Origin: Anoplopoma fimbria
Taxonomy: Eukaryota > Chordata > Actinopteri > Perciformes > Anoplopomatidae
Direction: 5' to 3'
DNA: 64,000 nt
Assembly (NCBI RefSeq): GCF_027596085.1
Contig: NC_072465.1
Span: 21,410,707 to 21,474,706 of the forward strand
Numbering within the stretch: position 1 is the stretch's first letter; every line of letters begins with the position of its first letter. The notes under the pieces were generated by a model. That model was not told the DNA's origin, made no database searches, and saw only the letters and a list, made by a program, of their open reading frames with translations. Position numbers and translations under genes: made by a program. Positions 51,625 to 63,367 of this stretch are shown one piece after another.

Positions 51625-54600
51625 TGCCTTTTTGAACAATACTATGTGCCATTGTTTTATCATAGTGGTGTATTGGATATTAAAGGGACATCAGGTGATT
51701 TATTACTGCACAAAATCAGGTGACTTTCAAGAGACAGATATAAAAAACAGTAAAAAAAACTCTGACTGAGATATCATAACTTTTAGTTCTTTGTATGCCT
51801 TCCAAAACGCTTGATCCTACACTTCCCATAATGCAACTCAATAGAATATTTTGTATTGTCCGTGACTAATAAATCATGTCAGAAAAATCACATGCATTTG
51901 AGTAAAAAAATGTAAGTATGGGTCTTTGAAAAAGGTTTGTTTAGTAGAGACTGATGTGTGTGTGTTTGTTTTCTAGGAGAATACCACCCGCCGCCCAGCC
52001 CCCCCACACCAGGTAAAGAGGAGGTCCCAGCACGAAGGGGGTCAGATGGGAAGCTCAGAGGGAGGAAAAGAGTCAGTGACCCCGCTCCACCTCTGGACTC
52101 TGATATAGAGGTAAACACACACTCACACAGTGTTGAACATTATCAGTATTTCTCTTCAATATTTTTCTCTCTTTCTCTCACACACGTACACATAAACGTT
52201 CATGAGGTTAACATTACATATCTGTTATTTCTCTGCAGCGTGTGTTTATCTGGGACCTGGATGAAACCATCATCATTTTCCATTCGCTCCTCACGGGAAC
52301 CTTCTCCTCGCGATTTGGCAAGGTACGCTGATACAACCCCTCCCTTTGTCATTTACTGTAAGAAGTCCGTTCTTTAGCTCATCAGACTTTAACAACATTG
52401 CACCAGGGTAGGTTGGCTAAATGTCACAAAAACCTCGGAACAACAATCTAATCTTGCTTTGGTCAGATCACCCTTTGTCTAACTGATCAAGTGCTTATTT
52501 GACTAACATTCAAAGGTTTGGCTGCCTGAGCCGAGTCCACGACCTTTGGGTCTCATCCCTGAGCATTTTCACACGCTGGCTGTTTTGCCTTTCTGCCCTC
52601 TTGTTTCTTTTCATAATGCACCGGGGCTGTTTAGCTACCCCCGAATCCCGCGGCGTGATTGACAGCCGGTGGGACCTTTACATAACAGACAGGCAGCTGA
52701 CAAGGGGCGGCCAGTGGTGCGTTTCTTGGTTTTGGCCGGGTATGTGTGTTTTGAATTCTCACGGTCCCCCTGCGGGTTGACACAAGGCTGATGGGAGTTT
52801 AAGAGCAGCATTTCTGTTCGGTTCAGCCTCCCGGCAGGCCATGCATGCCGTTGTTTCTTTTTCTTTCTTTTCTGCCACGGAGAGAGAGACAGCGGGGGTA
52901 GTGAAGAGAAAAAAGGGATAAAGAAGGATAGAGAGAGAGAGAGAGTGGATGTGTTAAAATGTGACTCATGTGCCAAAAATTCCTGTATTCCTCCCGCCAC
53001 TCGAACGCCCCGCTGCTGGAGCTCAGTTGGACGGACTCTGACATCAAAACTCAGAAATGCATCTGAGGAATTATATGAGTGACAGCGGAAAAACAGATTA
53101 ACAATCCAAAGCATCAAGACGTCTTACAAGCTAGCAACTATTTTCTCTGAATTTTTTTCTCCCTCCCAAATTTGCAGCCAACTCATCTTACTCTGACAAC
53201 AATAATGTCCTTTTTTTCTGGCATGAATTATCTCCACTTCACTGTGTTGTGTCCCTCTTTCTGTCTACTTTCAACAGCCCAGGCTCTTCCCATTAGGGTC
53301 AGCCCAATAAACTTTTATCATAAACAAATGTTTTTGACCTTTTACAGAAAGGCAAGTCTGAATCCAGGGTGCAGGAAAGACTAATGGGTGTGTTGAAAGA
53401 CAGTTGTTTTCACCAGCTTGGTTTAGCCAGAGGTGAATGGAGATCCACATGAGGAGCTGATTCCCCTTTAACAGCTTTCCCGCTATCTCATCTATCATAC
53501 AGCACCCTTCTTTGTCCTCTAGTGTGTTTTCCATATCCAACATCCTGCATAAGAGTAAAGGTGAATGTTTTAGGTGCTTTTTTTTATGTGTTTTTCTTCC
53601 CCCTCTTTTTGTCTTCTGAAATTCTTCTCTGGGATTATCATGAAGAGGCCTGTAGTTGTTCATCTGTATAGAACAGCCCTCGTGTTTTCGAGGAACGTGA
53701 TTATAGATAATTATTCCAATTATTAGACAAGCACAACAATCCTTTCTTAAGCCTTTAACCCCTCCTTCTTCATCCTTTTCATTCATCTCTTCCTCTTTAG
53801 TCCAGTGTTTCTCAATCCTCCACCTAGTTATTTTCTCCTTGCCATCCTCCTCCTCCTCCTACTGAACTTTTTCCACCTTTCGTCCTCAATTATCTTTTTC
53901 CCTTTACACCTTTCTTTTGGAGGGGGCTATTTAATTGTCATAATTTACCCCGCTTGTGTCATCGAAGCCCATTTCTAGCAAATTGAGCCAGAAGGCAGCT
54001 CTCTCCCTGTCATTTCAGATGCACTAATCTAACATTCACCTTTGGCTGACACCACTCTGCCTCTCCTGTCTCGCTGCCAAAGACGAGCCAACGCTGCCAT
54101 CAAAACAATACAGCGCGCATTACATACACACACCTGCTTTTGTAGTCTCGAACAACAACACACCCACGCTGTTTGTCAGCCAGACTCATGATTTATGTGT
54201 TTCTCTGGGGGATGATTTATAATTCGCTTATTAAGAAACTACTGCAGCTGATGTAATGCAACACCTGCGTGTTTGTTCTGGTTTTTTTCCAATGCGAGAG
54301 AAAAAGAACAGGAGAAGAGAAGATGGGTGGTGTGAGGGGAAGTTTCAACGCTGACAGACTTACTGTTGTGTTCTAGATGTTCTAATGTATTTTCCCCATC
54401 ATTTCAGGCGGTCATTGCCATCCATACAGTCAAATAATTTATTTGACAATCTATGTAAAAATCAAAGAGGTGATTCTCCAACTTGTTAGAATTGTGGCCA
54501 TCGATCACAGCAACATCAAGTCTGCATTAAGTTTTGGCCGATAACTCATCAACTATGGGATGGATTGATTGATGGATTGCATTTTTCACACACATTCATG

Positions 54601-57576
54601 TTCTCAACAGGAGGAATTATAATCACTTCGGGTTAAAATGTTTACTTGTCCAATACTCTGGTTAATGTCCAAATACCTGCAAATACCTTTGTGTTTAGTG
54701 CTAATTCACAAATGTCAGCATGCTAACAAGCTAAACTACGATGGGTGACTTGCTAGTTCACGGTTGTAAGCACACTGACAAGCCAAACTAAGATGGTTAA
54801 CTTGGTAAACATTGTACCTGCTAAACATTTTAGCATTGTCATTGTGAGCATGATAGCAGGCTGATGTCAGCATTTAGCTCAAGGCTCACTGCTGTGCCTA
54901 TTTACAGCCTCACAAAGTCTGGTCCGCTGGCATGTTCTTAGTCTTGTTGGTAAATTTACATTGTGTTTGCATGGCAAACCAATTTAAAAGCATTGGTTTG
55001 CCTAAACTATTTGTAATTTTGAAACTTGCAAAAAAAAGGGGGGGGGGGGGGTAATTGATAGGCTGGATGAAGCCAATGCTAGTTAGAAAAGATTTTGTGA
55101 AGATAATAATCGGCAGACAGTTTTGACGGATAGATATTCGCCCTTGCCTCTCCCTGAAACCTGTTTATGTCAATCCAGTTGATTAGTTTGGAGAGGAAGT
55201 GAAAGCTGTTCAGAGAGACAAGCAGGCAGCTGCACTGACAGGTCCAGAATCATGACAAGAGGTGTTGTCATGTTCAATCGGCCAATTTGAACTATTTATT
55301 CTCTTAATGTCAAACCTCTTACACCATCAATCTCCGCCTGAGCTCGTTATCGTATTGTTTATTAACTAGTTATTGAGGGTGCAGCCCCTGGAATGAGATG
55401 TTCTGACATCATTTTTTATTAAGTATGTCAAACCACAAACTGCAGTTTACAGAGCAGTTTTCTCTAATTTAAATGTGTTGAAATGGATGTGACTGTTAGA
55501 GAGATCACAGTCTTTAATCCCCTGAGGGGGAATTTGTTCGCACAGTATATACACATTGAGAAATAAATACTGAAAATCAATGTTAAGACTTGTGATTGTT
55601 AGGAAATAAATTGTGTTTAGCCAAAGAGAAATGAAAACCTGATTTGTGTTTGGGTCCAAATACCAGATGCATTAATGTACCCACCAAATGTAGTAAAACT
55701 GTGTAGTGTGGCTTTAAAAGCAGGTTATTAATGTAGGATTGGTGTGTATCTCTCTGTGTGTCTGTGCATCAGGACTCCTCAAAGGCTGTGTCTCTTGGTT
55801 TGTGGATGGAAGAGATGATCTTCAACCTGGCCGACTCGAGACTCTTCTTCAATGACTTAGAGGTGAGTTTATTTAATTTGAGTGTGAATTGACTCATCAA
55901 AAAAAGTGTAAGGGGAAGCTGTTTAGAACATTGCAGGATGGAAATTTGTTTTGGTCAATTTTTTATTTATGTATTACATATTCACATTGCAGCACTCTGC
56001 GTCTCAGTTTTCTTGCAACTTGACAGTTTTGGGGATTTTTTTAAAACTAAGATTTATTTCCAGTAAGATGGAAAATAGCAGCAGTGAAAACATTTCCAAC
56101 AGTACAAGCTGGCATACCAGAAAATCTTCCCTGCAACCGCCTAGCAAGAGGTTTGACATTTGGGTGCTATTTTCTTACTTGGCAAAAAGCACAGTAGCAG
56201 TCATTGTAGAAATCCCCTCACACAACTTCTATCCCGCATTAATTCTTACTACAGCATTTTCCAAACAATTTACCCTCCTCAGTTGAGGAGGGTAAATATT
56301 AAAAGGAGGGGTTGTTAACTGCTGGCTTTAGAGCTCTCGCAGTAAGACCTAACCTGATGCCTAAAAATCCACCAAAGTTAACATGGACAACCTGGATAAC
56401 CTGTAAAAACGGTGACTCCTGAAGTGGTCATTAAAATGCAGTTTTACAATCTACTAGTGACTGAAAACGTTTTTTCATCCTAAATGCCAACGCCTTGTTC
56501 CGACAAAGAAAAAAAAGATTAGAGAGGTACACAGAGAGAAAGAGAACCAGTACACTTTGTGTTATAATTATAGGTGTTTGTCTGAGCATCCAAGAGGAAA
56601 ATTAGTCAAACAGGAGGAGGAACAGTTGAGAAGGAGGGAAAGGAGCCAACAAAGCCATTTGCAAACCCGGTTCTTATCCCCTCTTTTGTTGTCAGGGCTC
56701 AGTAAATCTCTTAAGCAGTGGGCCACAGCGGGCTGACAACTACTGTTAAGTCTTGAGGCACAATTATCTCGTCCTTCCAATGTCAGTAGCAACGTTAGCG
56801 GCTATGAGTGTTATCACTGCTGTCATAACTGTAATACCACCAGAAGATCACATAATTGTTATTGGCATGCATGAATGCCTGATTAATCAAAGTCATAATT
56901 TCCAGTTAAACTTTTCCTAAAGAAAAAAGGGATATGAGAAGATCACTATGGCTGTCTTCCACTTCATTTCCATCTTTTAAAACTGGATTAAAATGAACAT
57001 GCTATGTAGGGACTAAGAGGAGCTGCTCTGACTTTAGGTCATTTGTAATGTATGGTCACTATAGGGTCTTTGCAGGACTGCATCTGAGTGGGAGGTGGGT
57101 TGCAGCCTTTGGGACTTGATTTATGTGTAGATGGAAGGTAGATGAGGTAGTCTGTCTGGCGCAAGATGGCTGAAAGGTGATAGGAGACCCTGTCTGCCTT
57201 GGGTCGCTGGGTGACAATTGGAAGTTATACTCTGACTCAGTTTTTGCACTAATGTGTGCACAGCTGTGTATTATGTGTATCTGAAAGATTGTGGGACTTG
57301 GAAGCGTGAGGCTAGACTTAAAACAAATAATTAAAAAAGATTATAGTATTCTTTAGGAGTCATTGTTGGACATACTTGTATATTTGCTCCTGGCAAACTA
57401 TGATGCATTTATGCTCCTTGCTTTTGTTTTCCTCCTAAATATCCGATTTTAATAACTATTTCAAGTTTTTGATTTAACTGCATGTTGCTGTAGTCTGGCT
57501 GGTTGCTTTAACAATCCAGTCGAGAGGAACAACATGCGCACCAATGTGCTTGTCAAAGACAATAGGCCTTTATTCG

Positions 57577-57611
<35 letters not shown>

Positions 57612-60600
57612 ATTGTTGTTGTTGTTTTTTTACCAAAATGTTGGACAGCCTATTAAAAAAATACAGAGTTACTTTACTTTACTTTAATTTACTACGTGGT
57701 TACACCAGAATCGCACAGCCATGTTGACTGACCTGTATCTCCGGCGCCTCGCTGTCCCACGTCCTGACATCTTATTTCCTCCTTCCTTGTCTTTTATGTT
57801 AGCTCTTTTCTTTTTTCTGTAGCTGCTATCACTCCCGCAGGCTCCCCTAAAGAGAAAAGACCTGCCTGTACAGGGCTCCACTCTGAAATGGATCTCTTGA
57901 TATATCCGCTCTCTTTTTCATTTCCTAGGAATGTGACCAGGTCCATATTGATGACGTGGCATCAGACGACAACGGACAGGACCTGAGGTAAAGGCTCTAC
58001 TGTGTTACTGTACTTAAAGCTCTGCTGAGACACTCTTCTGCTGTGTCTTGTGAACCAGACTTGCCCTCTGGGTTTTAGTGCACATGCGGAAAAAACAGCA
58101 GAGAGATGAGACAAAGAGTTTGTGCGTGTCTGTGTGTATCCATGCATGCAAGCATGTGCATGTCTTTTATTTTCCTGACTTCCACAGCCGTATAATATGT
58201 CGCAGGATTATCCAACGCTTTCATTTCTCATCAAAATATCTCTTTATCATTCCCTCCGTCTCTCTCAGTCCAGACGTTTTATTGCTAAACTTGTTGAAGC
58301 ACTTTAGGATACTTTTAGGAGAAAGAGCCAGACTGTACCACAGTACTATTTTGAAGTATTTATTTTATTGTACTTGGCCCTTTTTCATTCTCAAAGATGT
58401 TTTTGTATTTATCCTAGCTGTGCTGAATGTATATACTTCATGATTTCTTACTGACAAAGCTTTTTCATTCGCGTCTACGATTTTAGCGTTTCTCGTCCCT
58501 GAGATTTTTGTGGTTACACTGGCAGGCTCCCTAAATTTGATGAATGGTTTAAGCACTGCCTTCTGGTTCATAAACCAAATCGCTTGAATCAATCCCTAAA
58601 GCAAGAAACTGTATCCATTAATATAGTTGTACCAGCTATTAAAGCATCCTTCCTTGAAAGACAAATGATAGTGCTACTATAAGATGTGTCTTTATGATCT
58701 ATATCCTGACTGTTTCCTGTATTGTGATCCTGCAGCACTTATAACTTTGGGTCGGACGGCTTCCAGAGCCCAGCGGGGGCCGGCTCGCTGTGCCTGGGGT
58801 CGGGAGTCCACGGAGGGGTGGACTGGATGAGGAAACTGGCTTTCCGGTACCGCAGAGTCAAGGAGATCTACAACACATACAAGAATAATGTTGGAGGTGA
58901 GCCCAGCTCCCATTTTATTTAACACGGCTGTGTACAGGCAACATAGAGATTAAGATTATTTTCTCTTCTGTTCAATAAGGGTTATATGTGGCATGATTAG
59001 AAAAAAATAATGAAAGAAATGAACAGTCAAAGTATTGTAAAATAAAAAAAAGTCACTATAGACACACTATATATATTTACCTGCTGCTAGGCCACAAGCT
59101 AGAGTTCAATTTGAACACAGCTCAGCTTCAGACCACAGTGATTTGTCTGGGATTTCTCTTTGCTTTTCCTCGTACTGTATCGAGTTATACAAGCTTCCTG
59201 CTTGAGAAAAGTACATTTTGTATTTTTGAAGCACCAGTTTGTGCACCAAATAAAACTCTATTAGAGATCAAAATGCAGCGAGCATGCGACCATAAACACC
59301 TGCTACTTCCAAGAGGAGCCTGTGTAAACCTAATAGGTCTAATTAGTGGCGCATTACCGGTTAAATTAATTGGATCGTGATGTGGTGAAAAAGCAGCCAG
59401 GCTTGTTTGTCAACTAGGATAATGAGTCAGAAGTTTTTGTTCAAAATGGAACCTTGTGGGCTGCTGATTACAGCTGGCTGTTTTACTCTATGCTGGAAAC
59501 CATATGTCTGAGGTTTTGGCTAGAGGATGTTGTGTGAGAATCAAAATAAATCCTTGAAGCGTCTCAGTAAATTGAATTTCCTTATGCGTCGGAGCTTTCA
59601 CAAGTTCATATCCTCCCTGTTGTGTTTCAAAGACTGACCATCAAGCTTGTTCTTCCCCCTGATGGGCAGGTTTGCTGGGCAGCCCCAAGCGAGAGGAGTG
59701 GTTACAGCTGAGGAGAGAGATGGAGGTCCTGACTGACCTGTGGCTGACTCAGGCACTCAAAGCCCTGGCTGTCATCAACTCGAGGTCAGTTCACGCTGCC
59801 ACGGCTTGATTTACACCAGTGGGTCAATTAGCTGGTACCTCTTCAGTGTTTAGTTTAATTAGGATTTTTCTGAATGAATGTCCGTCCTTGATGTCTCATT
59901 TAATGAATCATAAGTTAACCGTTGTGTTAATGTGTGTTTCCTGTCTTGTCTAACTCTAGGCCTAACTGTGTAAATGTGTTGGTAACCACCACCCAGCTCA
60001 TCCCAGCCCTCTCCAAGGTGTTACTGTACGGTCTGGGCTCAGCTTTCCCAATAGAGAACATATACAGTGCCACCAAGACAGGTGAGGAAAATTCACTGAA
60101 GAAGGGTTCAAAGATAACGACAATCATAAATAATAAAAAATATTTCTGAAAGCTACTCTTTTAACATTTTCAACTCTGATTTTTCCTCTTTTCAAAGGCA
60201 AAGAGAGCTGTTTCGAGCGTGTCTCTCAGAGGTTTGGTCGGAGAGCAGTGTACGTGGTGATAGGAGATGGAGCCGAAGAAGAGTCCGTGGCCAAGAAGGT
60301 ACAACTCAATCTGTTCTTTTATGACTGTGACTGCTGAAAAATGGGCCTCAACTAATCAGTTAACTTTTAGACACACTCGATATCTGCGGCTTCTGTCTCT
60401 GAGCTTGTTTTTTTTACATTAAATCTTTGCATTGAAATGTCAAACATTTCCATGGGTTTGGCCGTTTGGCAAATCTTTTTTGCATTAAGCTTTATGCATC
60501 GTAGGCCAACATGTTATCCACGTGAGCTTTGTAACAAACTATAATTCCCTTCAAAACCCACAGTCCATAATTCACATCTGCACTGAATCTGCAGCTTAAA

Positions 60601-60754
60601 GTATGCTTGCCTTAAGTCTGCATGTTTTAAATTAAACCTGGATGTAATTTTGATTTGATTTTTGTTTTCACAGAAGAACATGCCGTTCTGGAGGGTGTCC
60701 TGTCGAGCCGATCTCGAGGCTCTGAGCCATGCACTGGAGCTGGACTACCTCTAG
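46916..60754 (+). CDS. eya2: Eyes absent homolog 2 (Eya2), transcription co-activator and phosphatase
   Basis: Coding exons: 46916-47018 (exon itself from 46900), 47553-47669, 50996-51072, 51320-51503, 51977-52110, 52239-52322, 55773-55862, 57929-57987, 58736-58896, 59670-59784, 59960-60081, 60198-60298 and 60674-60754. All have AG/GT borders, and phases join without error to 475 residues ending ALELDYL. The start [10 protein letters not shown] is shared by Eya1 and Eya2. Eya2 is favoured by [34 protein letters not shown] and [16 protein letters not shown]. Eya proteins bind SIX factors (with DACH) to activate placode, ear, eye and muscle genes, and they dephosphorylate tyrosines, including H2AX Tyr142. 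Catalytic residues are intact: WDLDET (Asp211, Asp213), VLVTTTQ (381-387), KESCFER (Lys417) and GDG (Asp439). The start is set by an in-frame stop in the upstream leader and no earlier in-frame ATG. Confidence 0.95.
50283..50450 (+). repeat. Dispersed teleost repeat, family C, 3' portion
   Basis: Degraded copy: CTCAGGATGAATTTTAAG, then AATTAGCAAATGTTAGCAG, AACATTATACCTGCTAACCA, TCAGCATGTTG and the ending TAGTAGTCTTGTT. Compare the longer copy at 54,535-54,952. Confidence 0.65.
50711..50736. repeat. (AGC)n trinucleotide repeat
   Basis: About eight AGC units, within an intron. Confidence 0.95.
50968..50980 (-). promoter_or_regulatory. DR1 nuclear-receptor motif beside an eya2 acceptor
   Basis: TGACCT T TGACCT on the plus strand, a perfect DR1 of AGGTCA on the minus strand. 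It ends 15 bp before the coding exon that starts at 50,996, so its pyrimidine-rich strand lies in the branch/polypyrimidine zone. It may simply be part of the splice acceptor. Confidence 0.3.
51589..51622. repeat. (TA)n microsatellite
   Basis: About 34 bp of TA in the eya2 intron after coding exon 4. Confidence 0.95.
52500..52850. promoter_or_regulatory. Candidate conserved non-coding block in eya2 intron 52,323-55,772
   Basis: About 350 bp of non-repetitive, relatively GC-rich sequence, including CCGCGGCGTGATTGACAG and GGCAGGCCATGCATGCCG (a CATGCATG palindrome). It is unlike the flanking AT-rich intron. Texture-based inference only. Confidence 0.25.
53930..54290. promoter_or_regulatory. Candidate conserved non-coding block in eya2 intron 52,323-55,772
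   Basis: About 360 bp with many TAAT/ATTT cores (TATTTAATTGTCATAATTTA, GATTTATAATTCGCTTATTA, CATGATTTATG) and an E-box-rich segment (CACCTG, CAGCTG). It has no repeat content. It resembles homeobox-responsive enhancers, but this was not tested. Confidence 0.3.
54535..54952 (+). repeat. Dispersed teleost repeat, family C, nearly full copy
   Basis: The longest copy of this family in the window. Landmarks: ACTCATCAACTATGGGATGG, then TTGTCCAATACTCTGGTTAA, GTTTAGTGCTAATTCACAAA, CAGCATGCTAACAAGCTAAA, CATTGTCATTGTGAGCATG, CAGCATTTAGCTCAAGG, CTGCTGTGCCTATTTACAGC and the ending TTCTTAGTCTTGTTGG. Non-coding. Confidence 0.8.
55038..55051. repeat. Poly(G) run of 14
   Basis: Seven A followed by 14 uninterrupted G, in an eya2 intron. 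The exact length is prone to sequencing error. Confidence 0.85.
56268..56297. repeat. 30-bp near-perfect palindrome
   Basis: Arms ATTTACCCTCCTCA and TGAGGAGGGTAAAT are perfect reverse complements of 14 bp separated by GT. It could form a hairpin or cruciform. It is intronic and not associated with a recognisable mobile element. Confidence 0.9.
57577..57626. repeat. (GTT)n trinucleotide repeat
   Basis: About 50 bp of GTT with one ATT interruption, in an eya2 intron. Confidence 0.95.
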
Positions 60755-61815
60755 AGGGAGCCATCTGTCACGCTCTGCTCTTCCACATAAATCACGAGAA
60801 GCTCCTGAACTCCTGAGTGCAGCTCGTCGGTGAAGCTGCTCCTAGAAAGTGATACAAGTCTTACATTCAGGTTTGGCACAATGCATTTGATCCCTAATGA
60901 GCACCCAGGCAGACAATTTCACCTTAAAGCCAAAGGAACTGTGAGGATTTCGAAGCGAGGCTGCAGTATAACCCAAAAGTGCTGGACCAAAACAAAAGAC
61001 CAAAGACAAATAAGGGACCAAAGCTTCATACCTAACCCCAGGGAACCATGGTTAATACTGCAAATACTTTTTAAAAAGACCTTTTCCTTTTTTTTTTTTT
61101 AATTCAGTTCATCTCAACTTCATGAAAGGTGTCCCACTTTTGTACACAAAAAAAGGTGATGCACTGAATGCAAAATTGTACATCCTGTTTATTAAAAAGT
61201 TCAGATTGTTTTTTTTATTTGTTGTGGGACTAAACCTGTTTTCCAATACCATTTTAAAGACAAAATTAGAAACAAGACTTAAAACTATGATGTCATGTGG
61301 GATAGATTTTTGCCTTCATTGTTATTTTAGAATTGTTTTAATCATGTTGGCTAGATAAATGTTGGATAATATTCTCCTCATATGTAGAGGCTATTTAAAA
61401 TAGTCTGATTGTATTTTACCATTATAATGTGAGCTATTTATTATTGGTTAAATTCACAACACAATGAGGTATGGACAGTTTGGGAGCGCAGAATAAAAAT
61501 ATCCCCTTCAAAGACCAAAACTATGCTCTTGTAAAAATGTTTTGATAAGAAGTTGTCTTGAAGATGTTGTATTATAGGCCGGTGCTTGAATCCTTACTTT
61601 TGATTCTGGGTTGTACATGTTGTTATGTTTTAACTCTTCTTATTTTCTCTCCCTGTTTAATTTCCTAATAATCTGTTTGTAATATAGATGAACTGGTTGT
61701 GCATGTGCCGATTACACTGCCTGTCAGCTTAGCTACGATTTGTATATAATGCTTTATTGTCGATTTGTTTTGACAGACAGTTAAAATAGATTAATAAAAA
61801 ATAAATTAATTGCCA
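60755..61815 (+). other. eya2: eya2 3' UTR
   Basis: From the TAG stop to the last plausible polyadenylation signal. AATAAA occurs at about 61,493 and again at 61,793-61,798 within TTAATAAAAAATAAA, the latter followed by a GT-rich stretch (TGTTGGGAAAGGTGAGTTG). Two signals allow a short and a long form. Open frames in this region are chance frames in AT-rich UTR. Confidence 0.7.
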
Positions 61816-61830
61816 TGTTGGGAAAGGTGA
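61793..61830 (+). terminator. eya2: eya2 distal polyadenylation signal
   Basis: AATAAA at 61,793-61,798, with a second overlapping AATAAA about 6 bp later, and a downstream G/T-rich element. This is the likely main 3' end. Confidence 0.6.
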
Positions 61831-62093
61831 GTTGAATTATTTCACAGAGTTATTTCAGAGGAACTGAATGAATAATAAATAACTGTTGAATGATTCTTGT
61901 TTGAATAACATATAATTATCATGAGGTTTGAGAAGCACAACATTCAGACTGAAATACAGTTACCCTTTTTTGAGGAAAAGTCTCCGCCTTCAGGTCAGAG
62001 AACAGAACTGCAACAACATGAATCTACATAAATTCTGTATATTTCAGAGTCGGAAGTAAAGTAACATAGACACCAGTAGATATTAACATTTGT

Positions 62094-62359
62094 TTTATTG
62101 TTTTATTTTTCAAACAGCAAAAAGCTCAATTATCTGAGTAAAATGTTTGTTAAAAATATAAATAAATCTTATTTACATTCACATTTAAATCATACAAAGC
62201 AATAGAAAAACATGAAGGTTGACAATAATTTGAATGTTCATCAATTTGAGACTGATGCTGCCATCTGGTTGCCATGTTCTATCTTTAGTTATGACTTTTT
62301 ACAACATAAAAACACCCAAATTTGACACCTGAGCAAAAAAAACCATACAAAAACAGGAT
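62094..62359 (-). other. Transglutaminase gene 3' UTR
   Basis: On the minus strand, from the TAA stop (62,362-62,360) to two AATAAA signals read as TTTATT on the plus strand at 62,102-62,107 and 62,094-62,099. AT-rich. It leaves roughly 270-300 bp to the convergent eya2 3' end. Confidence 0.6.
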
Positions 62360-63330
62360 TTAAGCTCTGCTGACAGAGACCATCTCGAAGCCTCTGATAG
62401 TGGAGTTGATGTTTTTGAGTAAAAGGCTGGCCTGCAGCATCTTTGTTCCCACCTTGTTGGGGATGAAGGTGATGTGCTGCGTCAAGCCGCTGCCTGGATG
62501 CAGAGAAAGCACCCTGCAGGAAGAGACGGAGAGGATATAAATGAGTTCACAAGGTGTTGAAGTTTGCGGATGTCTGAGACTGGCTCAAATTTTTAAACTT
62601 GGCACACATAAGACTATATTTGTTCCTTTAGCTTATCACACACTTCTTGTACTCGAGAAGCCTTAAAATAAACCTTCAGTGCCTGTAAGTAATTGTCAAC
62701 CCTGATTTGCACCCAGCAGAGGAACATTTTGTTTGTCCTAGCCACGCCTGCTCGAACACAAACTGCACTGTAATCAGAACTGTAACAAGCCTACATTCCT
62801 TCAACAAAGATGTACTGTACTGCCATGTCACAGTGGCACTCCTTTATTTGAGCATTCCTCGCAGCCATTCATGAAGTGCACCAATCACTGAGGTCATTAA
62901 ACATTCAACATCTACATTAAAAATAAAGCAAGAAGTCATCAATTCTTACCTGAAGAGGAGTTTGCCCTGAATCAGCCCGGCCCCAACTACAGCCAGTACT
63001 CCACTCACAGGGTAAGAAAATCGGTTGGTGAAGGTCACTATGGCAGTCTGCTCTTTGTTTAGAACAATGGAGTCTTCATCCGCAACCTGAAGGACAAATG
63101 AAGTTAGTCAATCCTGATGATTCCTTTTAATGACCCTTCAAATAACTCTAAAGTGAGTCAAAATGATTGGACCTGAAGACATCTTGCTACGTATTGTGCA
63201 ATAACTGTGTACCTGCAGTAATATCTTTATAAAGTGCAATAGATGCTTGATGTTTTTTTTGATATGCCACTTCCTTTTATTACTTTATTTTATCTTTCTT
63301 ATTATTACTACTTATCTGTAGAGCCGGTGT

Positions 63331-63367
<37 letters not shown>

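Larger units (their letters stand above)
46916..52110 (+). other. eya2: Eya2 N-terminal transactivation region (exons coding residues 1-205)
   Basis: Five exons code a Tyr/Ser/Pro/Gln-rich, low-complexity region typical of Eya N-termini. It has repeated tyrosines ([19 protein letters not shown], from exon 51320-51503) and a Pro-rich linker (PPPSPPTPG) followed by a basic [20 protein letters not shown] segment just before the Eya domain. In vertebrate Eyas this part carries transactivation and a separate threonine phosphatase activity, and it diverges quickly. The exon boundaries are nevertheless conserved in style with mammalian EYA2. Confidence 0.85.
55863..57928 (+). other. eya2: eya2 intron between coding exons 7 and 8
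   Basis: About 2.1 kb with a 14-bp perfect hairpin (56,268-56,297) and a (GTT)n tract (57,577-57,626). No additional coding exon is supported. Confidence 0.6.
52239..60754 (+). other. eya2: Eya domain (HAD-type tyrosine phosphatase and SIX-binding)
   Basis: Eight exons code residues 206-475, the conserved Eya domain of the haloacid dehalogenase superfamily. Motif [14 protein letters not shown] gives the nucleophile Asp211 and acid/base Asp213. A helical insertion follows ([20 protein letters not shown], then [20 protein letters not shown]), part of the SIX-binding face. Motif II is the VTTTQ loop, motif III the Lys of KESCFER, and motif [12 protein letters not shown]. The 59-bp exon at 57,929-57,987 ([19 protein letters not shown]) is the shortest coding exon. 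No active-site loss is seen. Confidence 0.93.

Noticed and set aside
46916..60754. Assignment to eya1 or eya4 instead of eya2
   Set aside because: The KTED...HSPGQ segment, [20 protein letters not shown] and [15 protein letters not shown] match Eya2 rather than the Eya1/Eya4 forms as I know them.
60830..61358. Two plus-strand frames after the eya2 stop
   Set aside because: They fall in the eya2 3' UTR, are AT-rich and show no recognisable domain.
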